Shown here piece after piece: positions 9,310 through 18,882 of a stretch of DNA of 64,000 nucleotides. A model generated the notes under the pieces. The model did no database searches. It saw only the letters and a list, made by a program, of their open reading frames with translations, and had not been told where the DNA came from. Numbering within the stretch: position 1 is the stretch's first letter; each line of letters starts with the position of its first letter. Source of the DNA: Nostoc sp. B(2019) (lineage in GTDB: Bacteria; Cyanobacteriota; Cyanobacteriia; Cyanobacteriales; Nostocaceae); assembly GCF_010091925.1 (NCBI RefSeq), contig NZ_WVID01000017.1, forward strand, positions 62,001 to 126,000. Direction: 5' to 3'. A program made the position numbers and the translations under genes.

Positions 9310-10500
9310 ATGAATACACGTAAGTATAGAGTCTTAGTTGTTACTGCAAATCCTGTGCAGTATTCAACCCCCATTTTTCAGTTAATGGCACAAAATCCTA
9401 AGCTAGATATCCTAGTAGCTTATTGTAGTTTGCAAGGTGCTGAACAAGGGTTTGACTCTGAATTTGGTGTAGAAGTCCAGTGGGACATTCCATTATTGGA
9501 TGGCTATCCTTGGATTCAACTCTCCAATCAATCTCCTCAACCTAGGTTAGGTAAGTTCTTCGGTCTAATTAATTTAGAGTTATGGAAGCAAGTTCGCACT
9601 GGAAAGTTTGACGCTGTAATCGCATACACAGGCTATGCATATGCGAGTTTCTGGATTTTAGTAGCCGCTGCAAAAGCTAGTGGAACTGCGTTGTTATTTA
9701 GTACAGATGCTCACGATTTGATTCCTCGCAACGGCTCAGCTTGGAAAGTCCATCTGAAGAAGTTATTATTGCCTTGGATCTTTGGTTTGGCAGATACTGT
9801 CATTGTTTCCTCGTCACCAGGCATGAAGTTTATCAGTTCTTTGGGAATTCCTGAGCAACAGATAGTATTGACACCTTTTGTCGTTAATAATGAATGGTGG
9901 TTAGCTCAGGCAAAGCAGGTGAATCGAGCAGCAGTACGACAACAGTGGCATATTCCAGAGGATTCGCCAGTTATCCTTTTTTGCGCTAAACTCCAACCCT
10001 GGAAGCGCCCACAAGATGCTCTACGAGCATTTGTCAAAGCTAATGTGCCAGACAGCTATCTCGTATTTGCTGGTGAAGGCCCATTGCGATCGCAACTTGA
10101 AGTTGAAGCTGAAGCTTTAGGAATAGCAGAGCGAGTTAGGTTTCTGGGTTTTGTCAATCAATCGCAATTACCTTCAGTTTATTGCTCTGCTGATTTGTTC
10201 GTCTTTCCATCAGAACATGAACCCTTCGGTGTAGTTGTCAATGAAGCAATGCTGTGTGGTTGTCCTGTAGTAGTAAGCGATCGCGTTGGTGCGCGCCACG
10301 ATCTTGTGCAAAATTACCAAACTGGACTTGTTTATCCTTGCGGTAATTTAGATGCTTTAGCACAAATCCTACAGACAGTCTTAGGCGATCAAGAACTTTT
10401 ACATAAAATGGTTGCTGCTACTACTAAGCGTATGGAATCTTGGTCTCCGCGCGAGAATGTGGAAGCTCTAGTACAGGCTTTAGATAAAGTTTATAACTAG
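9310..10500 (+). CDS. family 4 glycosyltransferase
   Basis: About 396 residues from the ATG at 9310; a TTG at 9280 would add ten residues without support. The N-terminal domain begins YRVLVVTANPVQYSTP. The C-terminal domain shows ILFCAKLQPWKRP, FAGEGPLRSQLE and the E-x7-E motif EPFGVVVNE at about residues 304-312, all typical of GT4 retaining transferases. Intact by length and motifs. Substrate unknown. Confidence 0.88.
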   Translation: MNTRKYRVLVVTANPVQYSTPIFQLMAQNPKLDILVAYCSLQGAEQGFDSEFGVEVQWDIPLLDGYPWIQLSNQSPQPRLGKFFGLINLELWKQVRTGKFDAVIAYTGYAYASFWILVAAAKASGTALLFSTDAHDLIPRNGSAWKVHLKKLLLPWIFGLADTVIVSSSPGMKFISSLGIPEQQIVLTPFVVNNEWWLAQAKQVNRAAVRQQWHIPEDSPVILFCAKLQPWKRPQDALRAFVKANVPDSYLVFAGEGPLRSQLEVEAEALGIAERVRFLGFVNQSQLPSVYCSADLFVFPSEHEPFGVVVNEAMLCGCPVVVSDRVGARHDLVQNYQTGLVYPCGNLDALAQILQTVLGDQELLHKMVAATTKRMESWSPRENVEALVQALDKVYN

Positions 10501-10582
10501 CAAAGTGACAATTTCTTGCTTTTTTTCACCTCAACTTAATCTGAAACTTATATTAAAGAACCTAGTTATATCCCAACATATA

Positions 10583-11236
10583 ATGTCAAACAAACTTTTT
10601 GAACGTACAATTTCAGGACTACACGATGATCTTGCGCGATCGCTTCCCATAATTAGCCTTTGTGCACCAGTTATTGACATTGGTTGTGGTACGGGAGCTT
10701 GGCTAGAACGTCTATCTAGTGTTGGCTTTAGTCAATTACACGGTATCGATTTAGATGTTAAACAATTTGGCGCTCAAAAGGCAACTTCTTCTCAAGCCAA
10801 TATAGATTATGATGACTTGGGTTTGGGAGAAAGAAAATTTGCTTTAATCACATCTATTGAGGTCATAGAACACTTAGAAAATCCTGGTCGTCTTTTCTAT
10901 CATGTCGCTAAACATTTGGATGAAAATGGGTACTTTTTACTGACGACTCCTAATATTCACTCAATTAGCTGTAGATTGAGATTTCTCATGACTGGGAAGC
11001 TGGCATCATTCGACGAGAAAGGAGATCCAACTCATATTTATCCAGTTTTACTGAACTGTTTACATAGAATTTTGCCACGATACTCCCTTGAAGTTATAAA
11101 ACAATGGGGTTATCCAGATACAGGTTCATGTATCTATCGCCAAAGCTTACAACGTGTATCTAATATATTAAAATCACTATCACTTAAAGAAGTATCAGGT
11201 GATACTTTATGCCTGCTGCTGCAAAGGAAAAGCTAG
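10583..11236 (+). CDS. class I SAM-dependent methyltransferase
   Basis: About 217 residues from the ATG at 10583 (a GTG at 10505 gives 243 residues). The SAM-binding motif VIDIGCGTGAW is followed by HGIDLDV, ITSIEVIEHLENP and a YFLLTTPN strand, the standard order for a Methyltransf_11/23-type fold. Surrounded by glycosyltransferases, it may methylate a sugar or a chain end of the polysaccharide; that is inference from context. Confidence 0.82.
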   Translation: MSNKLFERTISGLHDDLARSLPIISLCAPVIDIGCGTGAWLERLSSVGFSQLHGIDLDVKQFGAQKATSSQANIDYDDLGLGERKFALITSIEVIEHLENPGRLFYHVAKHLDENGYFLLTTPNIHSISCRLRFLMTGKLASFDEKGDPTHIYPVLLNCLHRILPRYSLEVIKQWGYPDTGSCIYRQSLQRVSNILKSLSLKEVSGDTLCLLLQRKS

Positions 11237-11259
11237 TTTTTTATTGTTAAATATATGTT

Positions 11260-12267
11260 ATGAAAATTCTTATTTACTCTCCTCTATTTTATCCCAGTAT
11301 TGGAGGATTAGAAACAATTATTTCAACTTTAGCTCATGAATTTACTTATCAGGGACACAAAGTCAAGCTAGTCTCACAAACTCCAGCAACAGACTCAAAG
11401 TATTTCCCTTTTGAAATCATTCGACAACCTAGTTCAAAACAAGTATTGAAATTAACTCAATGGTGTGATGTTTATTTTCAAGGCTGTGTGAGCTTAAAGG
11501 GGCTTTGGCCATTAATATTGATACCTAAACCCTTGGTTATAACCCATCAAACTTGGTATCGTTCCCTTGATGGAGGCATGAATTGGCAAAATCGTCTAAA
11601 GCACTTTGTTACTCGTTTAGCAACTAATATTTCAGCTAGTCATGCTTTAGCTCAATCTATACCAGCACCATCTAATATAATTCCTAATTCTTATCGGGAA
11701 GATATATTCTATGAAATGCCAGAAATCTCTCGTAATCAAGAGCTTGTGTTCTTAGGACGCTTGGTTTCTGATAAAGGAGCTAATTTACTAATAGAAGCAT
11801 TAGCTAATTTGAAAAAGAAGGGGCTTACTCCTAGGTTGACCATTATTGGTAGTGGGCCTGAAGAATCTAAATTACATCAACAGGTAGAAGATTTAGACAT
11901 TGCTGAACAAGTCTATTTTGCAGGAGTAAATGTTGAGCATGAGTTAGTCAAATTATTAAATGCTCATCAAATTATGGTAGTTCCATCTATTTGGGATGAA
12001 CCCTTTGGCATTGTTGCCCTAGAAGGAATTGCCTGTGGTTGCGTTGTTGTAGGTTCAGAAGGTGGTGGTCTCAAGGATGCGATCGGCCCTTGCGGGACAA
12101 CATTTGCTAACGGCAATGTGGAGCAGTTGACTCAGATAATATTTGACTTACTCAGCCATCCAGAAAAACTAGCAATCTACAGAGAAAAAGCTAAAGCACA
12201 TTTAGCCCGTCACACCAGTAAAGCAGTTGCCAAAGCATATCTTGATATTTTAGAGAGGGTAATTTAA
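11260..12267 (+). CDS. family 4 glycosyltransferase
   Basis: A 335-residue GT4 enzyme. The start MKILIYSPLFYPSIGG is typical; the second domain carries LVFLGRLVSDKGANLL, IIGSGPEESKL and the donor motif EPFGIVALE at about residues 247-255. The stop codon shares one base with the start of the next gene (TAATG), so the two are translationally coupled. Sugar specificity unknown. Confidence 0.88.
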   Translation: MKILIYSPLFYPSIGGLETIISTLAHEFTYQGHKVKLVSQTPATDSKYFPFEIIRQPSSKQVLKLTQWCDVYFQGCVSLKGLWPLILIPKPLVITHQTWYRSLDGGMNWQNRLKHFVTRLATNISASHALAQSIPAPSNIIPNSYREDIFYEMPEISRNQELVFLGRLVSDKGANLLIEALANLKKKGLTPRLTIIGSGPEESKLHQQVEDLDIAEQVYFAGVNVEHELVKLLNAHQIMVVPSIWDEPFGIVALEGIACGCVVVGSEGGGLKDAIGPCGTTFANGNVEQLTQIIFDLLSHPEKLAIYREKAKAHLARHTSKAVAKAYLDILERVI

Positions 12268-13649
12268 TGCAATTGCTCATTGCTTTGATAGGTGCAGCAG
12301 TTCTTGTTTGGCTTTCTTACTTTGGTATATATCACTTCAGTTGGCAACGTGCGATTAAATTTGCATTGGTTATTGTCATTTTTGAAGGTGTGTTGCGAAA
12401 GTGGGTACTACCACAAGCAAGTGAGCAAATTTACTTTATCAAAGACTTATTGCTTTTAGTAGCATATCTCAAGTACTACCTTAGTAAAGAACCAAAGTAT
12501 CCCTTTCGATGGAGTACTTTTAATATTATTTTAATAATGGCATTCTCCTGGTGTGTATTGCAAGTCTTTAACCCCAGTTTAGGCTCACCTATAGTTGGTT
12601 TGTTTGGGCTAAAAGCCTACTTCTTTTATATGCCCTTAATGTGGATACTGCCCAGTTTATTTCAAACTGAGGAGGAATTGTACCACTTTCTACGCAACTT
12701 TATGCTGTTAGCAATTCCGGTCTGCCTCTTGGCTGTAGCTCAATACTTCAGTCCACCTTCGAGTCCAATTAACGTCTGGGCGGGTGGTCAAGAGGCAAAT
12801 GCAACTGCTGGCGGAGCAATTAGAGTTACAGGCACATTCCCCTATATCGTGGGTTATTCAACTTATTTGATAATTTGTTTCTGTATATTGGTTCCAATGT
12901 TAACCCTTCAACAACCCCGAATTTGGAGATGGTTAACATACATTGAAGCATTATTAGTCACTGGCACTTCCTTCATGACTGGTGCCCGTCTGTTACTTTC
13001 ATTTGAAATTTTGTTTCTAATCGGATATGCATCTATCTTAGGTTTAACTCAACCCGCGATCGCTACTCGCTCAGCTAAAAAACTCATTCTACCTGTTATT
13101 TTGATCTCAGCTTTAGTGCCAAAATTTTTTGCTCAGGCAATAGGCACATTTTTCGAGCGTGCAGGGACTTCAGAAAAAGATTCTCAAGATTTTCTGAACC
13201 GCGCTTTGTCTTCCTTCTACGAGCCTGTGAATGCCGCGCAATTTAAAGGGCTTGATAGCTATGGGATAGGAGCAACTCATCAGGCAGTCTCAGCTTTGCG
13301 TAAAATTTTTCAGCTACCCACAGGTGAGCCTACTCCCCTAGCTGAAGGAGAGATAGGAAGGGTTGTTTTAGAAATAGGACTATTCGGCTTTGCATTATGG
13401 TACGGACTACGTATAGTTCTAATGTTTTATAGTTGGCAAGTTTTTTTGAAACTGAAAAGTCCTTTTCTTCGTCAGTTGGCGCTTTCTGTTCTCTTATTAC
13501 AAGTTATTAATATTACTAATCAATTCGTATTTAACAATACCTTATCGATTTATTCTTGGTTCTTTAGTGGCTGCATTTTCTTATTTCCAGAATTAGAATA
13601 TCGGCAGTTTTTATCTGACAAATTCTGGGCATCTCAACAGCATGATTAA
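12267..13649 (+). CDS. polytopic membrane protein, Wzy/O-antigen-ligase-like
   Basis: A 460-residue hydrophobic protein with about ten predicted membrane segments. A larger extracytoplasmic loop around residues 300-370 includes SSFYEPVNAAQFKGLDSYG, a layout like Wzy polymerases and O-antigen ligases. In a cluster of glycosyltransferases the likely job is joining repeat units or transferring the finished chain at the periplasmic face. It is coupled to the genes on both sides (1-bp and 8-bp overlaps). The family call rests on topology and context rather than on a recognised motif. Confidence 0.7.
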   Translation: MQLLIALIGAAVLVWLSYFGIYHFSWQRAIKFALVIVIFEGVLRKWVLPQASEQIYFIKDLLLLVAYLKYYLSKEPKYPFRWSTFNIILIMAFSWCVLQVFNPSLGSPIVGLFGLKAYFFYMPLMWILPSLFQTEEELYHFLRNFMLLAIPVCLLAVAQYFSPPSSPINVWAGGQEANATAGGAIRVTGTFPYIVGYSTYLIICFCILVPMLTLQQPRIWRWLTYIEALLVTGTSFMTGARLLLSFEILFLIGYASILGLTQPAIATRSAKKLILPVILISALVPKFFAQAIGTFFERAGTSEKDSQDFLNRALSSFYEPVNAAQFKGLDSYGIGATHQAVSALRKIFQLPTGEPTPLAEGEIGRVVLEIGLFGFALWYGLRIVLMFYSWQVFLKLKSPFLRQLALSVLLLQVINITNQFVFNNTLSIYSWFFSGCIFLFPELEYRQFLSDKFWASQQHD

Positions 13650-14898
13650 CTCACTTTCCCTAGCTCATCAAATTAATCCTTCTTTTGCCCGCAATGCGGC
13701 CTTAGCTTTTGCAGAGGCTAATTTATTGAAAGAGGTAATTACCCCGATCGCTTATGACCCAGAAGCACCCATCTGGGGATGTTTAAATGTGCTGCCCAAA
13801 AAGCTCAGAACTACTATTACCAATGAATTGAGCAGGCGGACTTGGACTTCTCCTAATGGTGTACCAATTCAGACTTACCCGTGGAAAGAAATCATCCGTA
13901 TATTTTTATCGCTAACCAAGCTAGCACCTACTTTGGGCTTCAGCTACATGCAATTGGTGGATTGGGTATATGTATCTCTTGATAGCCAAATAGCAAAACA
14001 CCATCTTGACGGGTTAGATGCTATTTACACTTATGAAGATTTGGCTGCAAAGACCTTTGTCAAAGCAAAACAGCAAGGCGTTCTTTGCTTGTACGATCTG
14101 CCTATTCCCTTTTATAAGATGACTCATCGTATCATGCGGCAAGAGGCTGAGTTATTCCCTGTCCTAAGCTCAGCAGTTCAATCTATTCAAGACCCTACTT
14201 GGAAACTTGAGCGCAAACAGCAGGAAGTAAAACTAGCAGATCATATCTTTGTGGCTTCTTCGGTGACAAAACAGTCATTGCTAGAGATTGGTGTAGAACC
14301 AGAAAAAATTACTGTCATTCCCTACGGCGCACCTGTAGACTTATTTCAACCCCAACCGAAAAACGATGCTTGCTTTCGTGCCATGTTCGTTGGTCGTCTT
14401 TCTCCACGCAAAGGAGTTCACTATCTCATACAAGCTTGGCAAGAATTGAAACTAAGCGATGCAGAGTTGGTGTTAGTCGGAAGTAATCTATTCCCGGCAG
14501 GTTGGCTAGAACAGTATAAAGACATCTATCGTCATGTCCCTTCTGTACCTCATCTTCTCCTGAATGAGTATTACAGCAGTGCTAGCGTTTTAGTTTTCCC
14601 TTCATTGATAGAAGGCTTTGGTTTGGTAATACTAGAAGCAATGGCTTGTGGTATTCCTGTCATTACTACACCTAACACAGGAGGAATTGACGTTATTGCT
14701 GATGGTGTAGAAGGATTTATTATTCCTATAAGGGATGTAGAAGCACTGAAAGAAAAATTAGACTGGTGCTACTCCCATCCTCAAGAGTTAGCAGAAATGG
14801 GACGAGCCGCTCGTCGCAAAGCTGAGCAATACAATTGGAGCTTATATCGTCAAACATTAGTTAGTAAGGTCAAGGATATCTTAGCAACTCGGAGTTAA
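13642..14898 (+). CDS. family 4 glycosyltransferase
   Basis: A 418-residue GT4 enzyme starting 8 bp inside the end of the polymerase-like gene. Motifs in order: a membrane-peripheral N-domain, MFVGRLSPRKGVHYL, LVLVGSNLFPAGWL and the donor motif EGFGLVILE at about residues 324-332 followed by MACGIPVITTPNTGG. Full length and apparently intact. It ends the first tightly packed part of the cluster; about 200 bp of A+T-rich DNA follow. Confidence 0.88.
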   Translation: MINSLSLAHQINPSFARNAALAFAEANLLKEVITPIAYDPEAPIWGCLNVLPKKLRTTITNELSRRTWTSPNGVPIQTYPWKEIIRIFLSLTKLAPTLGFSYMQLVDWVYVSLDSQIAKHHLDGLDAIYTYEDLAAKTFVKAKQQGVLCLYDLPIPFYKMTHRIMRQEAELFPVLSSAVQSIQDPTWKLERKQQEVKLADHIFVASSVTKQSLLEIGVEPEKITVIPYGAPVDLFQPQPKNDACFRAMFVGRLSPRKGVHYLIQAWQELKLSDAELVLVGSNLFPAGWLEQYKDIYRHVPSVPHLLLNEYYSSASVLVFPSLIEGFGLVILEAMACGIPVITTPNTGGIDVIADGVEGFIIPIRDVEALKEKLDWCYSHPQELAEMGRAARRKAEQYNWSLYRQTLVSKVKDILATRS

Positions 14899-15102
14899 AG
14901 TTTATAAAAACATTATGAAAGTCAGATATTTCATCCTATATGTGTAAAATATAAAGCAAAATAGCTCTACATAAAAATATGCTGTAGCGATCCCATGTAG
15001 TACTACTGGGGTTTAAAAATATTTGTTTTTAATATTTTCATATCCTGCTAAAAAATATCAATCAAATTGTTCATATCATCTTTGCCACACCTCTATAAAA
15101 AT

Positions 15103-16077
15103 ATGTTTAGTTTATCATTTCTAAATAGCAGTACCAGTCAAATAGTTAGTGACCTAAAAACTAAGGGATATTTTGTTTGTGAACAAGCATTGACAGAGCA
15201 GTGTGTTGAAGAATTACTACAAGAAGTAGATTTTAACAAAGTTTTGGTTAATACCAATGATGTTGGTGTAGTTATTGCTTACGATCAAAAATTTTTAACT
15301 CATTGTTTGGCTCATTCAAAAAAATCTTTCGACATTATCACTTCCCAAAAGGTTCTCGATATTTGCAAACAATATTTTGATGATAATTATAAGCTAACTA
15401 ATCATAGAATTTATCAAACTAGCAAAGTAGGAAATATGCCTTGGCATACTGATAACAACCTTCAAATTGGCAAAAAGCTAGCTAGTAAGCATGATATGCC
15501 AGGTTTATTGTTTTTGTTTTATCTGTCTGATGTAACCAAAAATGCTTTTCAGTTGATTAAAGATTCTCATATCTGGTCGCCTCAATTCAATCACGAAATT
15601 TATCTAACTGAAAGCTTTATCGACAGTAAATATAAAAAGGATATCCTAACATTTTCGATGAAGAAAGGTACTCTAATATTATGTGATATTCACGCAGTCC
15701 ATAGGGCTGAACCTTTTCAAGATAAAACATATACGAGATCTACCTTGCTCTTTCAGGTCGATCAAGTTGGTAGTGAATATGCAGGTCATGGTGAAAAAAA
15801 TATAGTAAATACAGAGTATCTAGATAATTTGAATTCAGAGATAATGGAATACCTGGGATTTGGTTTCAAAAGAAATTACCCCGCATTCCCTAGCACTTCG
15901 GCTGCTACTATGACACCTGAAGACATATTGAGTTTGCAAAAGCAATTGCTACCTCAAATGTTAAATGCTTTTACAAAAAAGTTAGTAACCTGTCTGCTAC
16001 CTGGTAAGGTTGTAGTTAATATAAAGCGCATTTTGTGGTTGTTAAAAGCTAACAACAAAACGCCTAAAAATAATTGA
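15103..16077 (+). CDS. phytanoyl-CoA dioxygenase (PhyH)-like Fe(II)/2-oxoglutarate oxygenase
   Basis: About 324 residues from the ATG at 15103 (a TTG at 15067 is less likely). MPWHTDN gives a candidate metal-binding H-x-D pair at about residues 115 and 117, and CDIHAVHRAEPF supplies the distal histidine (about residue 197 or 200). TRSTLLFQVD follows, where PhyH enzymes have the 2-oxoglutarate-binding arginine. The fold and metal triad look complete. The substrate is unknown; its place among glycosyltransferases suggests hydroxylation of a sugar, lipid carrier or attached group. Confidence 0.72.
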   Translation: MFSLSFLNSSTSQIVSDLKTKGYFVCEQALTEQCVEELLQEVDFNKVLVNTNDVGVVIAYDQKFLTHCLAHSKKSFDIITSQKVLDICKQYFDDNYKLTNHRIYQTSKVGNMPWHTDNNLQIGKKLASKHDMPGLLFLFYLSDVTKNAFQLIKDSHIWSPQFNHEIYLTESFIDSKYKKDILTFSMKKGTLILCDIHAVHRAEPFQDKTYTRSTLLFQVDQVGSEYAGHGEKNIVNTEYLDNLNSEIMEYLGFGFKRNYPAFPSTSAATMTPEDILSLQKQLLPQMLNAFTKKLVTCLLPGKVVVNIKRILWLLKANNKTPKNN

Positions 16078-16092
16078 AAGATTTTAAGTTTA

Positions 16093-17235
16093 ATGAAAAT
16101 TTTGTTAATTGGTAATTACCAACCAGATGCTATTCAAAGCATGGATATATTTGCTGCTATGCTGGAAAACTACCTAACACAGTTTGGCCATCAAGTACGT
16201 GTCATTCGACCCACACCATACTTAGGCAGTCTTCATTTATTCCCAAATGTATTCAAAAAATGGTTCGGTTACATTGATAAATTGATTCTCTTCCCACTAA
16301 ATTTGCGTTCAATAATCTCTTGGGCCGATGTAGTTCATATATGCGATCATGGCAATGCAATTTACACTAGATATTTGCAAAACATACCCCATGTTGTGAC
16401 TTGTCATGACTTATTGGCAATTCGTTCTGGTTTGGGAGAATTTCCAGAGTATAAAACAGGATGGACTGGTAAAATATTGCAGCAAATGATTGTGAAAGGA
16501 CTTAATCAAGCCCAGAAAGTCGCCTGCGTTTCAGCACAGACTAAAAGCGATTTGATCCATTTTAGTAATCTCAATGAGAATGCTGTAATTTTAGTTCCTG
16601 TGGGTTTGAACTATCCTTATACACCTATGGCAGCCTTAGAAGCTAAGCAACGCTTAAAAGCTTTAGGACTTCCTCAATATTGTCGCTTTATTCTTCATGT
16701 GGGGGCAAATCACTGGTATAAAAATCGTTTAGGAGTTTTAGCCATCTTTTCTCAACTAATGCTGAAACTTAAACAACCAGAATGGTATTTAGTTATGGTA
16801 GGCAAACCTATGACTGACGAAATGCATAAATTTATTCAAAGCCATAAGTTAGTTCAAAGGGTAATAGAGCTAGTAGAAGTAGATAATGAAAATTTGCGAG
16901 CTCTTTATTCTTCCGCAGCCGCCTTACTATTTCCTTCTTTACAAGAGGGCTTTGGTTGGCCGATTATAGAAGCTCAAGCTTGCGGTTGTCCCGTGTTTAC
17001 TTCAAACCGTCCTCCTATGAATGATGTAGGAGGAGAAGCAGCTATATACATAGATCCAGACAATCATCAAGATACAGCAGAAAAAATTGTTTTATGTCTG
17101 CCTAAATTAGAAATGCTAAAGCCCAAAGGATTTGTTAATTCTCAAAAATTTACAGCACATAACATGATCTCTCAATATATTGAGCTTTATCAGCAAGCTA
17201 TTAAGGAAAGATATAAAAGAGAAATTACAAAGTAA
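16093..17235 (+). CDS. family 4 glycosyltransferase
   Basis: A 380-residue GT4 enzyme. MKILLIGNYQPDAIQSM opens the first domain and HVVTCHDLLAIRSG lies in its middle. The second domain has ILHVGANHWYKNRLG, MVGKPMTDEM and the donor motif EGFGWPIIE at about residues 285-293. The form resembles mannosyltransferases of capsule clusters, but specificity cannot be read from the sequence. It is followed by 455 bp without a gene. Confidence 0.88.
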   Translation: MKILLIGNYQPDAIQSMDIFAAMLENYLTQFGHQVRVIRPTPYLGSLHLFPNVFKKWFGYIDKLILFPLNLRSIISWADVVHICDHGNAIYTRYLQNIPHVVTCHDLLAIRSGLGEFPEYKTGWTGKILQQMIVKGLNQAQKVACVSAQTKSDLIHFSNLNENAVILVPVGLNYPYTPMAALEAKQRLKALGLPQYCRFILHVGANHWYKNRLGVLAIFSQLMLKLKQPEWYLVMVGKPMTDEMHKFIQSHKLVQRVIELVEVDNENLRALYSSAAALLFPSLQEGFGWPIIEAQACGCPVFTSNRPPMNDVGGEAAIYIDPDNHQDTAEKIVLCLPKLEMLKPKGFVNSQKFTAHNMISQYIELYQQAIKERYKREITK

Positions 17236-17690
17236 GTTGTACTGAAAGAAACTTAAAAATTAAATAAATATGTAACATCACAATATTGTGGTTAATTATA
17301 TAGCTTATACATCAGAAGTATAAAAGAGTAATACAAAACTTTACGGAATTAGTTAAAATAATTTCAAAAATCCTAAATTAGTCAACATCTTATGAAATAA
17401 ATTTATAACCACTATTAACAGATTCTATTTAGCTTTATCGCCCAAAAGCTGTTAAATTTTGTTTTGGTGATTTTTATCGCGATTTTCTTAACATTCAACA
17501 TTTCTAATTACTATATGTAAACAAGTATAATACTTTACAACACTTTTATAGAAGAGTAGTCTTAAAGAAATCAACATAATTAAGTAGATTTTTAAAATAC
17601 AATTAACATTAAAAGTAACTTTATTATACATATATTGATATAGTGTATTTAGATAAGTAATTTTTAGTAAATACGTCAAGGATTTTAAAT
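17236..17690. other. A+T-rich intergenic gap, likely promoter region
   Basis: This 455-bp stretch is very A+T-rich and holds no convincing gene; a 63-codon frame on the minus strand has the low-complexity composition expected by chance. The break in an otherwise tight gene series suggests that a new transcript starts here for the genes from 17691 onward. No promoter elements were assigned with confidence. Confidence 0.5.
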
Positions 17691-18851
17691 ATGCAAAAAT
17701 TCCTGGATAAAGGTACTTTAAATTTATGGTTTCCTAATTTATTTGAGTTTAAAGGTGGCATCCAAGTTTATTTACAAGATATATTGCAAATTATGCAAGA
17801 AAAGCTACCTAATTCCTACCTTTGTATTTTAGATAAGCTTGACAAAAGTAAGCCGAAAGATAAATTTAATTCTAACAATTATTCATTTATTTTTAGTGGT
17901 CATTTACCTAAGTATTTACGAACACAACATTTTGCTTTTAACTTAATCAAAACAGCTATACTTAGTCGTCCAAAGTTTATTTTATGTGGTCATATCAATT
18001 TTGCACCAGTAGCACTCCTAATTCGTCGGCTCACAGGTATTCCTTACGGAGTTATTGTTTATGGGGTTGATGCTTGGGAAATTCAAAATAAATGGCAAAT
18101 TAAAGCACTACATACAGCAGAAATAGTTATATCGATTAGCATATATACACGCGATCGCCTGATTAATGAGCAGAATCTACATGCGGATAAGATAAAAATA
18201 TTACCAGTTACATTTGACGAGAATCGTTTTCAACCTAGTCCTAAACCAAAATATTTACTAGAACGTTATGGCTTGAAGTCTAATCAGCCGATTATCCTCA
18301 CTGTGACTCGTTTATCAAGTGAAGATGGCTACAAGGGATACGACAAAATTATTCAAGCGCTACCGAAAATTAAGTCTCAGGTTCCAGATGTTCACTACAT
18401 ACTAGGTGGTAAAGGCGATGACCGACCCCGGATTGAGCAACTGATTGCTCAACTCAACCTGCAAGACAATGTTACCTTAGCAGGTTTTATTCCCGATCGC
18501 GAACTTTGTGATTTTTACAATCTTTGCGATGTGTTTGCTATGCCTAGTCGAGGAGAAGGATTCGGGATAGTCTACCTAGAAGCACTTGCATGTGGCAAAC
18601 CAACTGTGGGTGGAAATCAGGATGGTGCAATCGATGCTCTTTGTCAGGGTGAGCTAGGGGCCCTGGTTGATCCTCTAGATGTAGATGCTATAGCTCAAAC
18701 TCTTATCCAGATTTTGCAAGGTACTTATCCAAATCCTTTAATTTATCAACCTGACGCTTTAAGGCAAAAAGCGATCGATAAATTTGGCTTTGAACAATTC
18801 AAACAAACTCTGACAAAACTTATACATCATTGTTTTGCTATTCCTGAATAA
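17691..18851 (+). CDS. family 4 glycosyltransferase
   Basis: A 386-residue GT4 enzyme with an AAGGA ribosome binding site. LNLWFPNLFEFKGGIQVYL is the N-terminal donor-loop region; PYGVIVYGVDAWE lies mid-domain. The C-terminal half has LTVTRLSSEDGYKGYDK, LGGKGDDRPRIE and the donor motif EGFGIVYLE at about residues 289-297. It is the first gene after the long A+T-rich gap. Intact by length. Confidence 0.88.
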   Translation: MQKFLDKGTLNLWFPNLFEFKGGIQVYLQDILQIMQEKLPNSYLCILDKLDKSKPKDKFNSNNYSFIFSGHLPKYLRTQHFAFNLIKTAILSRPKFILCGHINFAPVALLIRRLTGIPYGVIVYGVDAWEIQNKWQIKALHTAEIVISISIYTRDRLINEQNLHADKIKILPVTFDENRFQPSPKPKYLLERYGLKSNQPIILTVTRLSSEDGYKGYDKIIQALPKIKSQVPDVHYILGGKGDDRPRIEQLIAQLNLQDNVTLAGFIPDRELCDFYNLCDVFAMPSRGEGFGIVYLEALACGKPTVGGNQDGAIDALCQGELGALVDPLDVDAIAQTLIQILQGTYPNPLIYQPDALRQKAIDKFGFEQFKQTLTKLIHHCFAIPE

Positions 18852-18882
18852 CTTTGATATGGTTACCGTAATTTTTTAGTCA

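Noticed and set aside
17488-17679. 63-codon minus-strand frame in the A+T-rich gap
   Set aside because: Composition (I, L, Y, N rich) is that of random A+T-rich DNA.
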